DNA of 64,000 nucleotides from contig JAUJEB010000010.1 of assembly GCA_030442055.1 (NCBI GenBank), positions 62,001 to 126,000 of the forward strand. Reading direction: 5' to 3'. This document shows, in pieces, positions 7,680 to 16,851 of the stretch. The notes beneath the pieces were generated by a model that was given only the letters and a program-made list of their open reading frames with translations, did not search any database and had not been told where the DNA came from. This stretch comes from Agaribacillus aureus. Lineage in GTDB: Bacteria; Bacteroidota; Bacteroidia; Cytophagales; Cyclobacteriaceae. Positions within the stretch are counted from its first letter, which is position 1. Each line of letters begins with the position of its first letter. Made by a program: the position numbers and the translations under genes.

Positions 7680-10025
7680 ATGAGTGAACTAATCAAAATT
7701 TTATTAATTGAAGATGAACTCTTCGATAGGAAAAACTTCGCCAGGTCTATTAAATATTCCGGGCTGAACGCCACCTTAGAAACAGAAAGCAATGCAGAGG
7801 ACGGGTTAAAAAACCTTTTGGAAAATCGCTACGATATTATATTCCTCGATTACAAATTACCGGGAGAGGATGGCCTTGAATTGTTGAAAAAAATCCGACA
7901 AAAAAGGATTACAGACCCGGTTATTATTATTACCTCCCAGGAAGATGAGTCATTGGCCATGGCGATGGTCAAGGCAGGAGCAGATGATTACATTCCCAAA
8001 TCATTGGTCACCGTAGACGGGATTGTCCAGATTATTCGTAGTACCTTGCGCTATCGCAAACTTTCCGCTGAAAAGCAAAAGGCCCAGGACGACCTGGAAT
8101 TTCTTGAGATTAATCTCAAAACCATTATTGAAAGTTCGCCTATTATTCTTTTTCAAATAGATAAAATGGGCATTTTTGACTTGTTGGAAGGGGAGGCCGG
8201 AAATTTTTTAGGCTCCCAGAATCAACAGGTTATCGGGAAGTCAATTTTTGATGTTTACAGGGACAATTTTTCTTTTATTGAGATAATAAAATCTGCACTG
8301 GCCGGAAACAAAGTCAAAAATACAGTGCAAATCGACAAATTTGTTTTTGATATTGATTGCACTCCTATTGTGAAGAGTGACAAAGGTGTTGTGGGCGTGC
8401 ATGGCATTGTAAAGGATGCCACGCAGCGGATAAGAATTATTGAACAATTAATTGAAGCAAAATTAGAAGCGGAAAAAACGGCCAAGGTAAAAGATATCTT
8501 CCTCGCTAATGTGAGTCACGAGATAAGGACACCCATTAGCGCGATTATGGGATTTACTGACTTGTTGCTGGATCAGAAACTGATTGGAGATCAATACGAA
8601 TATGTGAACTCCATAAAACTGGCAAGCGAAAATCTGCTGGTTATTATCAACGATATACTGGATTTTAGCAAGATTGAGGCAGGAAAGCTGACTATCAAAA
8701 ATGCCTCGTTCGATCTGATAGAGCTGATGGACTCCCTGAAAAAGGTTTTAAAACCACAGGCAAAATCAAAGAACCTAAACCTGTTTTTTGATATCGATGA
8801 AAAAGTGCCCGAGCAAATTATGGGTGACTCAGTGAGACTCCACCAGATATTGTTAAATCTGATTGGAAATGCTTTGAAATTTACCAGGCAGGGGTCGGTA
8901 GGTGTTACCATTGCCTGTGAGAAAATTGAGCGGGACGAGGTGCTTTTATCCTTTAAGATCATGGATACAGGTATTGGCATCCCGCAGGAAAAATTGACTG
9001 AAATTTTTGAAAGTTTTACGCAGGTTAATGAGGATCAAACAGAAGAATACGGCGGTACGGGACTTGGGTTGACAATCGTCAAGCGCTTAATTGAATTGCT
9101 AAACGGGGATATACAGGTTGAAAGCGAGGTGGATAAAGGTAGTACGTTTACCTTCGAACTTGTTTTCGGTCTGGTGTCTGATAAAACGAAAGAAGAAGAA
9201 GTGGAATTACCGAGTTTTGCAGATGAAACGCTGTTGGTTGGTAAAAGGGTATTGTTGGCTGAAGACAATGCATTGATCCAGGTTTTGGCAAAGAAACACC
9301 TGGAATCCTGGAAGATGGATGTGCAGGTGGTTCCCAACGGTAAACTGGCATTGGAAAGCATCGAGAATAATGAATTTGACCTGATCCTGCTGGATATTCG
9401 TATGCCCGAGATGAATGGTTTTGAGACCGCCAAACGCATAAGATCAAAGGCTGGTCCGCTATCCGACATACCAATTATAGCCATGACTGCCCATGCATTT
9501 GAAAAAGAAAAAGAGAAATGTTTTGCACTTGGCATGAATGATTACATTTCCAAACCATTTAAACCTCAGACGCTTAAGGAGAAAATATTAAACCTGGTAG
9601 GAGGCAAGCGTTTTGACAGCAGAAGGCCTGCTCAAAAAAGGCTCAAAAAGCTTACTCAAATACCGGGAGAAATATGTAATTTCGCCCCCTTGGAAGAGGC
9701 AGCAGGAAACAACGTTGAGTTGATGAAAGAATTAATAGAGATTTACCTCAAAATTTCTAAGGAAGCGATTAGAAACATGCAATTGAATTACACCCAGGAC
9801 GATATAACAGCACTTAAATCCAATGCCCATAAATTTTTAAATTCGGTTTCTACCGTAGGGATCCCCGAACTTACAGCTTATCTAAACATTATTCTGGATA
9901 AGCAATCAGCACAATTAACAAGAGCAGAATTGGCCTCGTTAATCCATAGGATGGAGAAATTAGTCAACCAGTCGAGGGTGGAATTAAAGGTTAAACTGGA
10001 TGAATTAAATTCAGCGGTTTATTAG
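7680..10025 (+). CDS. Hybrid sensor kinase: REC-PAS-HisKA-HATPase-REC-Hpt
   Basis: A soluble phosphorelay protein of 781 residues from the ATG at 7680, which is preceded by AAAAGG; an in-frame TTG at 7647 would add 11 residues and lacks such a site. Order: receiver (about 5-125, phospho-Asp in FLDYKLPGEDG), PAS (about 140-255), HisKA with FLANVSHEIRTP, HATPase (N box NLIGNALKF, G boxes DTGIGIP and GGTGLGL), second receiver (about 530-650, LLDIRMPEMNG, switch Lys in SKPF), and C-terminal Hpt with the phospho-His in NAHKFLNSV. No membrane segment, so it senses a cytoplasmic cue or takes phosphate from another kinase through its N-terminal receiver. It heads the signalling island; an output protein is not encoded in the same gene. 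Confidence 0.95.
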   Translation: MSELIKILLIEDELFDRKNFARSIKYSGLNATLETESNAEDGLKNLLENRYDIIFLDYKLPGEDGLELLKKIRQKRITDPVIIITSQEDESLAMAMVKAGADDYIPKSLVTVDGIVQIIRSTLRYRKLSAEKQKAQDDLEFLEINLKTIIESSPIILFQIDKMGIFDLLEGEAGNFLGSQNQQVIGKSIFDVYRDNFSFIEIIKSALAGNKVKNTVQIDKFVFDIDCTPIVKSDKGVVGVHGIVKDATQRIRIIEQLIEAKLEAEKTAKVKDIFLANVSHEIRTPISAIMGFTDLLLDQKLIGDQYEYVNSIKLASENLLVIINDILDFSKIEAGKLTIKNASFDLIELMDSLKKVLKPQAKSKNLNLFFDIDEKVPEQIMGDSVRLHQILLNLIGNALKFTRQGSVGVTIACEKIERDEVLLSFKIMDTGIGIPQEKLTEIFESFTQVNEDQTEEYGGTGLGLTIVKRLIELLNGDIQVESEVDKGSTFTFELVFGLVSDKTKEEEVELPSFADETLLVGKRVLLAEDNALIQVLAKKHLESWKMDVQVVPNGKLALESIENNEFDLILLDIRMPEMNGFETAKRIRSKAGPLSDIPIIAMTAHAFEKEKEKCFALGMNDYISKPFKPQTLKEKILNLVGGKRFDSRRPAQKRLKKLTQIPGEICNFAPLEEAAGNNVELMKELIEIYLKISKEAIRNMQLNYTQDDITALKSNAHKFLNSVSTVGIPELTAYLNIILDKQSAQLTRAELASLIHRMEKLVNQSRVELKVKLDELNSAVY

Positions 10026-10127
10026 TCCATATTTTAAAAGGCAGCGGTGGGAGAGGAACAAAAGCTATGTGAAGTGATACTTAAAGTATATATTCTTTGT
10101 ATATTGATTAATAGTATATTATAATAC

Positions 10128-10152
10128 CCATAAGGTTTGTTAACCTTATGGT
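10128..10152 (+). promoter_or_regulatory. Strong hairpin in leader of the LytTR regulator gene
   Basis: CCATAAGGTT and AACCTTATGG form a perfect 10-bp stem around a 5-nt loop, extended by ATAC/GTAT with one bulged C. It ends 33 nt before the TTG start of the next gene and about 100 nt after the kinase stop. No U-run follows, so it is either a weak terminator for the kinase gene, a structured leader, or a dyad operator. AT-rich repeats (TATATT) lie just upstream. Confidence 0.45.
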
Positions 10153-10185
10153 ATAGGCAAATTGATTAAACTCGGAAATTGAACC

Positions 10186-10884
10186 TTGGAAAAGTTACGT
10201 TGCATTGTAATTGACGATGACCCCATGGCCCTGAGGCTACTGGAAGAACATATCAAGAATACAGATTTTTTGACACTGGTGAACCTTTACGATAACTCGA
10301 TCGAGGCGGCAAACCAATTGTCAGGAAAAGAGGTAGATCTGATTTTTCTGGATATAGAAATGCCAGGCATGAGCGGATTGGAGTTAATTGATGTTTTAGA
10401 TGGAAAGCCGCAAATTATCATTGTCAGCAGCAAAAAGGATTACGTACAGGAAGCTTTTGATTATGAGGTCACCGATTACCTTGTGAAACCTGTGGTCAAC
10501 TACCAACGTTTTTTGAAAGCAGCCGGCAGGGCAAGAAAAAAATTGCAGAACCTTGACGAAGTCGGCTATAGTAACAAGAGTATTTTTATTAAGGAAGGTA
10601 CGCTGTTGTTGAATATTTTCTTAAATGAAATTCAGTGGCTGGAAGCCTATGGTGATTTTGTGAAAATACATACCACCAAAAAAATGTATACCGTGCTTTC
10701 TACACTTAAATCCATGGAAGATAAACTGCCGGCTTCCGAATTTGTACGGATCCACAGGTCATTTATTGTCAGAATAGACAAGATTGAAAATATTGATCAG
10801 ACAAATTTGCAGGTAGCCAATAGAATCATCCCGATTAGCAATTCTTATAGAAAACCCTTGATGCAAAGAATAAAGACGCTATAA
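10186..10884 (+). CDS. LytTR-family response regulator
   Basis: A 232-residue two-domain regulator. Receiver at about 1-120 has the acidic pair in VIDDDP, phospho-Asp in FLDIEMPGMSG and switch Lys in YLVKPV. The LytTR DNA-binding domain spans about 140-232 with the family pattern IQWLEAYGDFVKIHT and FVRIHRSFIVR. The start is TTG; no ATG or GTG fits the family N-terminus (LRCIVIDDDP), so I keep it. Such regulators normally pair with a LytS-type kinase, which is absent next door; the upstream hybrid kinase could be the partner. Target genes unknown. Confidence 0.93.
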   Translation: MEKLRCIVIDDDPMALRLLEEHIKNTDFLTLVNLYDNSIEAANQLSGKEVDLIFLDIEMPGMSGLELIDVLDGKPQIIIVSSKKDYVQEAFDYEVTDYLVKPVVNYQRFLKAAGRARKKLQNLDEVGYSNKSIFIKEGTLLLNIFLNEIQWLEAYGDFVKIHTTKKMYTVLSTLKSMEDKLPASEFVRIHRSFIVRIDKIENIDQTNLQVANRIIPISNSYRKPLMQRIKTL

Positions 10885-10906
10885 CCCTTTTTGAGGCCGG
10901 TTGGGT

Positions 10907-11347
10907 TCAGGTTAGTGTTTTGTTTAGTTCCAAAAAATAAATCCCGATTTTTTCAACGGTGTAAATAAAGTCTTTCAGTTCCACTGGCTTTACGATATAG
11001 CTATTAGCACCCAGGCTATAGCTTTTCATAATGTCTTTGTCCTGGTCTGAAGAAGTAAGCACAACTACCGGAATGGACCTGCTACGTCGGTCTGATTTGA
11101 TTTTTTCCAATACCTCCAACCCGGTTACCTTGGGAAGTTTGAGGTCCAGCAAAATCAATTTGAGTGGACTTTCATTTTTCCTGTCAGCGTAATCATGTTG
11201 ACAGAAAATAAAATCCAACGCCTCTTCGCCGTCTTTAACTGTAAAGAGATGTTTATCTATATCAACTTTTTTCAGCGCCCTTTTAGTCAATTTGGCGTCG
11301 TAAGGATTATCTTCGACCAACAGCACCTCAATTTGTTTGCGGCTCAT
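10907..11347 (-). CDS. Rcp1-type single-domain response regulator
   Basis: A 146-residue lone receiver domain. VLLVEDNPYDAKLTKRALKK, DGEEALDFIFCQ and the phospho-Asp in LLDLKLPKVTG match the Rcp1 class of receivers that partner PAS-rich kinases and act by phosphotransfer or protein contact, since there is no output domain. Switch Thr is in VVLTSS and Lys in IVKPVE. Its first 20 bp overlap the end of the large kinase gene, so the two are very probably translated together and the kinase is the cognate partner. Confidence 0.95.
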   Translation of the reverse strand: MSRKQIEVLLVEDNPYDAKLTKRALKKVDIDKHLFTVKDGEEALDFIFCQHDYADRKNESPLKLILLDLKLPKVTGLEVLEKIKSDRRSRSIPVVVLTSSDQDKDIMKSYSLGANSYIVKPVELKDFIYTVEKIGIYFLELNKTLT

Positions 11348-14300
11348 AAGCGGTGAATTGTTCTGTTAATATAGTAAAATAAAATGTAGTTCCGGCATCT
11401 ACGATGGAATGTGCCCATATTTTACCACCGTGCCTCTGGATAATATTTTGCACAATAGCCAATCCAACGCCGGTTCCCTCAAATTCTTCCATACTGTGTA
11501 ACCTTTGAAAAACGCCAAATAATTTATCGGCGTATTTCATATTAAATCCAACGCCATTATCCTTGACAAAGTATGTATTGATGCCATCTATTTTTTCACA
11601 TCCGATCTCAATAAGCGCTTTATCCCTGGTGCTGGTGAATTTAATGGCATTTGAAAGAAGGTTGCTGATGACTTGTCTGATCAGTGTATCATCTGCAACG
11701 ACAGGCGGAAGTTGCCCTATTTTGATTTTTAATTTACGGTCTGGCTCAAATTGACTTAGCTCTTTAAATATTTCGGATGAGAGCGCCTTGATATCAATTT
11801 TGGTAAATGTCAGCTTTTTGCCGCCCAGTCTTGAGTAGGCCAGTAGATCATCGATGAGTTTACCCATGCGAACGGTATTGCTAATAACTGCCTCAAAATT
11901 TTCATGTGCCTCCTCACTTAATATTTCTCCAAAATCCTCCTGGAGCATTTTAGAATATCCCGCAATTGCTCTCAAGGGGGCCCGCAGATCGTGCGAAACA
12001 GAATAGGTAAAGGACTCAAGCTCCTTCTTGGTTATTTTTAGCTCGGCAATCTGCTGCTTGAGCTCTTGGTTCAGGGCAGATATTTTTTCCTCCGACAATT
12101 TTCGATCGGTAATATCAGTAATGGTGCCCAGGTGTTGCGTGATATTACCGTAAGCATCCCTAATGGGAATGGACATGCCTGTTACCCAGTTAATCTTTCC
12201 GTCAGGCATTTTAAAGCGGTATTCCAGGTGAAATGGTACATTTTCGCGAAGTGAGCGCTCCCATTCGGAAAATAATGGGTCCCAGTCATCCGGGTGAACC
12301 GCGTTAATCCAATCCCCGCTTAAGGCTTCCTCCACCGAGCTTCCTGTAATTTCCTGCCAACGGCGGTTGACATATTCGCAGTTCTCGCCGGGTGCGTCGG
12401 TCAGGTAAATACCTACCGGTGCGATCTCTGTCAGTTTTCGGAATCGCCGCTCACTTTCCTGCAGCGCCTGTTGCGCTTCCTCCTTGATCAAATCAGCCTC
12501 ATGGGCCGAAAGAAAGCTTCCCAGACTTTGAGACATCAATTCCAAAATCTCAATTTTGTAGTCTTCAAAAGCCTTGACTTTTTTATTTTTAGAGGAAAAA
12601 TTTAAGGTACCATAGGTTTGGTTATTGACCACAATCGGTGTGCCCAGGTAACTTTCCAGTTTTAAATTTTCATAAGCGGGGTGGCCTTGCATAGACTTTT
12701 CGTTTCCCACCTCGTGGTATGAGATCGTTTTCTTGTCTTTAATGACTGCGCGGCAATAGGTATCTTTCAACGAGAAAGTCATGCCTTTTTCAAGACTATT
12801 TATATCTGTTTGGAGTGCCTGTATTTTATAGGTGTCGCCGTCAATGCTGCTGATGATGCCAGTATCCAGATCAAACAGATGGCAACCCGCTTTCAGGTAA
12901 TCGTCAAAAAGAGCTTCTATTCCCTGATAATTTGCCGTATTAATCCGGTGCAATTGGTTAAGGTTGGCGCTATAGGTTTCCAGTGTTTTAGTCTTGTCGG
13001 TCAGCTCTTTCTGCGCCAGTTTTGCTTCTGTTATATCCAGCACGGTACCGAGCAACTTAACTACTTTACCGCCCTCATAAGTCGGTTGTCCCTTGCCATA
13101 AACGTATTTTAGGGTTCCATCTGGGCAAATATGCCTGAATTCTATACTGTAGCTTTTGCCCTGGGTAGTGGCTTGTTCGATCTTTTCAAGCAACTCCGGT
13201 AAATCTTCCGGATGCACCAATCCCAGGTATTTTTCAAACGATGGCACACCCTGCTCCGGATCGAGTCCTGCTATTTTAAAGGACTGGTCAGACCATGTTA
13301 ATTTTTTTGTTTTAACTTCAAATTCCCAACTACCTAGTTTGGCAATGTCTTGCGTTTCAGCCAGCCGGTGGTTGATGACAATGAGTTCGTCGTTTAGTTG
13401 TTGCAGCTGTTGCGTTCGCTCTATCACCCTCCGCTCAAGTTCGCTATTCAGCTTCAGAACAGCTTCTTCGCTTTTCTTTATTTCAGTAATGTCGTGGATA
13501 ACAAATTGCATCACCGATTCTCCTTGATATTGAATTTTGGATATGTTGGTGGTATGCCATCGCAATTCGCCTTTTTTGTTGATGAACCTGTTTTCAATTT
13601 TCCCGGAATATTTCTTTTTGCTTTTAATGAAATCGGTCACAAAATTTTTCACACGGGCGCGATCTTCTTCGTGCACATTGCTATAATTCGCTTCCTGAAA
13701 ATCCTTCTGGGTGAAGCCGGTAAGCGATTTAACAGCAGGATTGAGATATAAAATCTGGCCATTTTCGTTGGTAATGTGGATCATAGAGGTAAGACTTTCC
13801 ACGAGCATTCTATACCTGGCTTCGGATTCTTTGAGGGCCAGCTCACTCTTTTTTCGAATGCTGATGTCTTTGACCAACACAATAAGATAGTGACGGTTTT
13901 GGCTGGAAAACGGGAAAAGCGTAATTTCGGTATTGAAAATGGTACCATCCCCTTTCTTATTTTCCCATTCAAATTGTACCCTTTCACCTTTCATGGCCCT
14001 CTTGGTATATTCCTCAACGGCATCGAGCGATTTCCTGCCGTCAGATTGATATTCCGGTAAGAACCTTTTGTGGGGAGACTTCAGAAATTCCTCTTTGCTG
14101 ACCTGAAACATTTCCAGCAGCTTTTTGTTGGCGGAAGTAGCCCTTTGTAAATCCAGATCATAAAAAATCAATCCATCCAGCGCACTTTCCGTTAAGGTTC
14201 TGTATTTTTCTTCGTTTTCCCGCACTTTTGCCGCTGCCATTATTCTCTCGGTAACATCCTCAAAGGCTACACCAACACTGTTTTCGTGCAGCGGAAAGGC

Positions 14301-15611
14301 TTTAAACCTCCAAACTCTTTCTACGATTTTCTCGTCGCCATATTCAAAATCCTCTACTTCCTGCGATACTCCTGAACGGACTACCTCGGCCAAAAGGTGT
14401 AGACTTCCCTTTTTTCTGGAATTGGGGAAATGCTCTTCCATCGTGCGACCAATCCACTCCTTGGGATCAGCATCCAGTAATTTAGCGGCCATTGGATTGA
14501 TGCTGGTTAATCGTAAACTGGCGTCGTCATTCAGCTTTTCCAGTTTGTAAACCATGAGACCTGTCTGGATGTTTTCCACGATTTCGGCATGACTTCTGAC
14601 AATTTCTTCAGCTCTTTTCCGCTTGCCAATGTCCCTCAGAATTGATCGGCTGTAGATCACTTCACCCTTGCTATCTCTTACCGCCGATACGTTAAGGCTT
14701 ACATCAATTTTGCCGCCATCCTTTTTCCTTAGCTGAAGCTCGGCATTTTTTACTTCCCCGGTTTCCACCAAAGATTGAAGTGCCTGTTTTACTTTATCAA
14801 AACAGCCGGGATCGTAAATGTCGAAAATGTTCTTGCCGATGAGTTCCTTTTTCCCAAAGCCCGTGGCTCTGGCAAACGTTTGATTACACTCTATGATTTG
14901 TCGGGTAGCTACATTCATGGAGATAAACATGTCCGGGGCATTTTCGTACAGATCCTGGTATTTGGCCTCAGATGTCCTAAAAGAGCTATAGATCAAACCC
15001 AGTGAAAGCGGTAACAAAACCACTGAAATTAAGCCTAAACCTACTGACCAGGGTAACACAGCCTCAATAATCTCGGTACTCAGCAAATCAGAGATTACAT
15101 GAACGGCGATGATGCCGTTGAGATTTTGGTTGTACGCATAGGCTGCAAGTTGCCGGTGGCCGGAGTGGTTGACGATTTCCCCTACCCAATCTTGTTTGGC
15201 TTGAATAAGTTCAGTGACACTTTTAGGCCCCCCCGGAGATTCAGCGGGAATCGATATGTCTCCTACATAGTTGCCGACGGTTTTCGGGTAAAGTGTATTA
15301 AGTAGTAACTTGCCATCATGCCCGATAACACACAAATAACTGTTTTTATATGACTTTTGATGATTTTTCCAAATGCCCTGTAATCCACCGAGCAGCTGTT
15401 CCTGCTCATGAGTATTTCCCGACAAGTCCAGGTTGGCGCTCAACATCCGGGCTAATTGCATATTACTTTCAAAAACATTTTTCAGAATAATATTCTGGCT
15501 CGAAACAAAGGAAACATACCCTATGCCACAGCTTAAAATTACCACCAGAGCACCTAGCAACAGAGCTATATTTGGCAAACGGCTCGATCGGGAATACTTA
15601 AATGATGTCAT
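11328..15611 (-). CDS. Membrane sensor histidine kinase with six PAS domains and a GAF domain
   Basis: A 1427-residue kinase. Membrane helix at ~13-37, an extracytoplasmic sensor region ~38-183 and a second helix ~185-208. Then PAS1 ~213-330, PAS2 ~340-460, PAS3 ~466-590, PAS4 ~595-715, a coiled-coil linker (LNSELERRVIERTQQL) ~715-755, PAS5 ~760-870, GAF ~890-1040, PAS6 ~1055-1175, HisKA with the phospho-His at about 1207 (SVSHDLRAPLRAI) and HATPase ~1300-1420 (SNLLSNAIKF, DNGVGF, GTGVGLAI). There is no receiver in this protein; the overlapping downstream gene supplies one. The number of sensory modules suggests integration of several cues (redox, small ligands). Signals are not readable from sequence. 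Confidence 0.95.
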   Translation of the reverse strand: MTSFKYSRSSRLPNIALLLGALVVILSCGIGYVSFVSSQNIILKNVFESNMQLARMLSANLDLSGNTHEQEQLLGGLQGIWKNHQKSYKNSYLCVIGHDGKLLLNTLYPKTVGNYVGDISIPAESPGGPKSVTELIQAKQDWVGEIVNHSGHRQLAAYAYNQNLNGIIAVHVISDLLSTEIIEAVLPWSVGLGLISVVLLPLSLGLIYSSFRTSEAKYQDLYENAPDMFISMNVATRQIIECNQTFARATGFGKKELIGKNIFDIYDPGCFDKVKQALQSLVETGEVKNAELQLRKKDGGKIDVSLNVSAVRDSKGEVIYSRSILRDIGKRKRAEEIVRSHAEIVENIQTGLMVYKLEKLNDDASLRLTSINPMAAKLLDADPKEWIGRTMEEHFPNSRKKGSLHLLAEVVRSGVSQEVEDFEYGDEKIVERVWRFKAFPLHENSVGVAFEDVTERIMAAAKVRENEEKYRTLTESALDGLIFYDLDLQRATSANKKLLEMFQVSKEEFLKSPHKRFLPEYQSDGRKSLDAVEEYTKRAMKGERVQFEWENKKGDGTIFNTEITLFPFSSQNRHYLIVLVKDISIRKKSELALKESEARYRMLVESLTSMIHITNENGQILYLNPAVKSLTGFTQKDFQEANYSNVHEEDRARVKNFVTDFIKSKKKYSGKIENRFINKKGELRWHTTNISKIQYQGESVMQFVIHDITEIKKSEEAVLKLNSELERRVIERTQQLQQLNDELIVINHRLAETQDIAKLGSWEFEVKTKKLTWSDQSFKIAGLDPEQGVPSFEKYLGLVHPEDLPELLEKIEQATTQGKSYSIEFRHICPDGTLKYVYGKGQPTYEGGKVVKLLGTVLDITEAKLAQKELTDKTKTLETYSANLNQLHRINTANYQGIEALFDDYLKAGCHLFDLDTGIISSIDGDTYKIQALQTDINSLEKGMTFSLKDTYCRAVIKDKKTISYHEVGNEKSMQGHPAYENLKLESYLGTPIVVNNQTYGTLNFSSKNKKVKAFEDYKIEILELMSQSLGSFLSAHEADLIKEEAQQALQESERRFRKLTEIAPVGIYLTDAPGENCEYVNRRWQEITGSSVEEALSGDWINAVHPDDWDPLFSEWERSLRENVPFHLEYRFKMPDGKINWVTGMSIPIRDAYGNITQHLGTITDITDRKLSEEKISALNQELKQQIAELKITKKELESFTYSVSHDLRAPLRAIAGYSKMLQEDFGEILSEEAHENFEAVISNTVRMGKLIDDLLAYSRLGGKKLTFTKIDIKALSSEIFKELSQFEPDRKLKIKIGQLPPVVADDTLIRQVISNLLSNAIKFTSTRDKALIEIGCEKIDGINTYFVKDNGVGFNMKYADKLFGVFQRLHSMEEFEGTGVGLAIVQNIIQRHGGKIWAHSIVDAGTTFYFTILTEQFTAYEPQTN

Positions 15612-15776
15612 AGTGGAAAAGTTTGAAAGTTATTCCACGAACTCAATATACCCTCTTTTAAATCAATGGGTATAAATACAGGAGACCCCGTGGTTTATAA
15701 TACAATCAAATACTTTTATCGAAAAAAACCTGGTAGAAACAATACAATTGTTAGTACTATAACACCAAATATAACA

Positions 15777-16220
15777 CTAATTAATTCTTTGTGTTCTATT
15801 TGAAACCTTAAAATAAGAAGATTTCAGGATATTTAGTTTTTCCACCAGCAGCGGTTTCGTCATACAACCTACGACAAATCTCTTTCTGAGGATGTTGTCG
15901 ATCTCATAGGTTTTTAAAGAATTTGATAACACTAGAACATGGCATTTGTTCTTCAGGTAAACAGCATGTTGGTCAAGATGGTCCAAAAATTCAAAGGCGG
16001 AAATAGGAGGAGTACTGATGTCAAGGAATATTATATCCGGTAAAAGCGGTCGGTGTTTCTGATTTATTTCCAGATATTCAAGGGCTTTGCTGCCAGAAGT
16101 TTTGGTGATTACCTGCCTGGCAAATTTACTAATTTCTATTAGCCTGCGATTGATGTAATTTGCTTCAGGGTTTTTATCCACCAGCATAACTAAATCAATG
16201 CTTTTGTGCATGTAATTCAT
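15777..16220 (-). CDS. Divergent single-domain receiver protein
   Basis: A 147-residue CheY-like protein with no output domain. The phospho-Asp is in IIFLDISTPP and the switch Lys in CMTKPL, with Ser in VLSNS. The N-terminal acidic pocket is incomplete: the motif reads MLVDKNPEA, with one Asp instead of the usual pair, so Mg2+ binding and phosphorylation may be weakened. The first Met is 4 codons ahead of a second (MHKS). It lies 165 bp upstream of the large kinase on the same strand and may be part of that circuit. I am confident of the fold, not of the activity. Confidence 0.85.
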   Translation of the reverse strand: MNYMHKSIDLVMLVDKNPEANYINRRLIEISKFARQVITKTSGSKALEYLEINQKHRPLLPDIIFLDISTPPISAFEFLDHLDQHAVYLKNKCHVLVLSNSLKTYEIDNILRKRFVVGCMTKPLLVEKLNILKSSYFKVSNRTQRIN

Positions 16221-16545
16221 AATCAGCTAATTATATTTCGTTTTGGTTGATCCGTTTTTTTAATACTTGCTGCCTGTTGGGCCCGGGCGTTGATAGCAGT
16301 CGGGAAATCAAGCAACAATTTTCTTTTCCACCTGGGTTTTAGATGGTACTATCAATAAGGAAGGGGACTGCTGTGTCTTGCCAGTTATCTTCAGCAGCAA
16401 AACATTGGTAAGTTATGGATTGTTTGCTAAAAGTAACAAACCTGAAGCGGTTTTTTTTTTATTTAAAATTTAGGGTCTATATAAAATAAAACAATCCGCA
16501 GAATATGTTGGCTTTTGGCGGGTAATGGAAAATGGTATGAAGGCT
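16221..16545. other. Gene-free 325-bp stretch
   Basis: No coding sequence found on either strand. It has a ten-T run near 16450 and an AGCAGTC/GACTGCT pair about 65 nt apart, which could close a long loop but is too weak to call a structure. Presumably it carries the promoter of the receiver gene's upstream neighbour or 3' regions. Confidence 0.4.
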
Positions 16546-16851
16546 CTATTTGAGTACCTTCAGGAATTTATTATTTGACTTTTTCGGCGACAAAATAGAA
16601 ATCAGATCAAGGGCGTCGTTTTGATGGGAAACCTTGCCGGCCAACGACATGGCAAGATAGGCGACAAAGGCGCCTTCGATACTTTTTTTTGTGGTCATTT
16701 CCACCAGCTTGTCATATTTGACCAGTTTCTTTTCAACGTCTTCCAATACACCTGTCAACTCCTCCGCACTATCCCGAAATGCGCTTAATATGTTATTTTT
16801 CACTTCTTCTATACAGGCTAGCTTTTCGGTTATGGTCATTTTATGTTTCAT
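16546..16851 (-). CDS. Hypothetical small helical protein
   Basis: A 101-residue protein I do not recognise. It is predicted mostly helical with heptad-like spacing in ITEKLACIEEVKNNIL and LTGVLEDVEKKLVKYDKL (about residues 7-55), then a hydrophobic patch AFVAYLAMSLAG (about 62-73) and a basic tail. No signal peptide. The proximity to receiver and kinase genes makes an accessory role in signalling possible but nothing in the sequence proves it. A second Met (MTITEK) four codons in is an alternative start. Confidence 0.6.
   Translation of the reverse strand: MKHKMTITEKLACIEEVKNNILSAFRDSAEELTGVLEDVEKKLVKYDKLVEMTTKKSIEGAFVAYLAMSLAGKVSHQNDALDLISILSPKKSNNKFLKVLK

Noticed and set aside
15738-15752. 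AACAAT-ACA-ATTGTT inverted repeat upstream of the large kinase
   Set aside because: AT-rich, short, and no conservation evidence; not distinguishable from chance.
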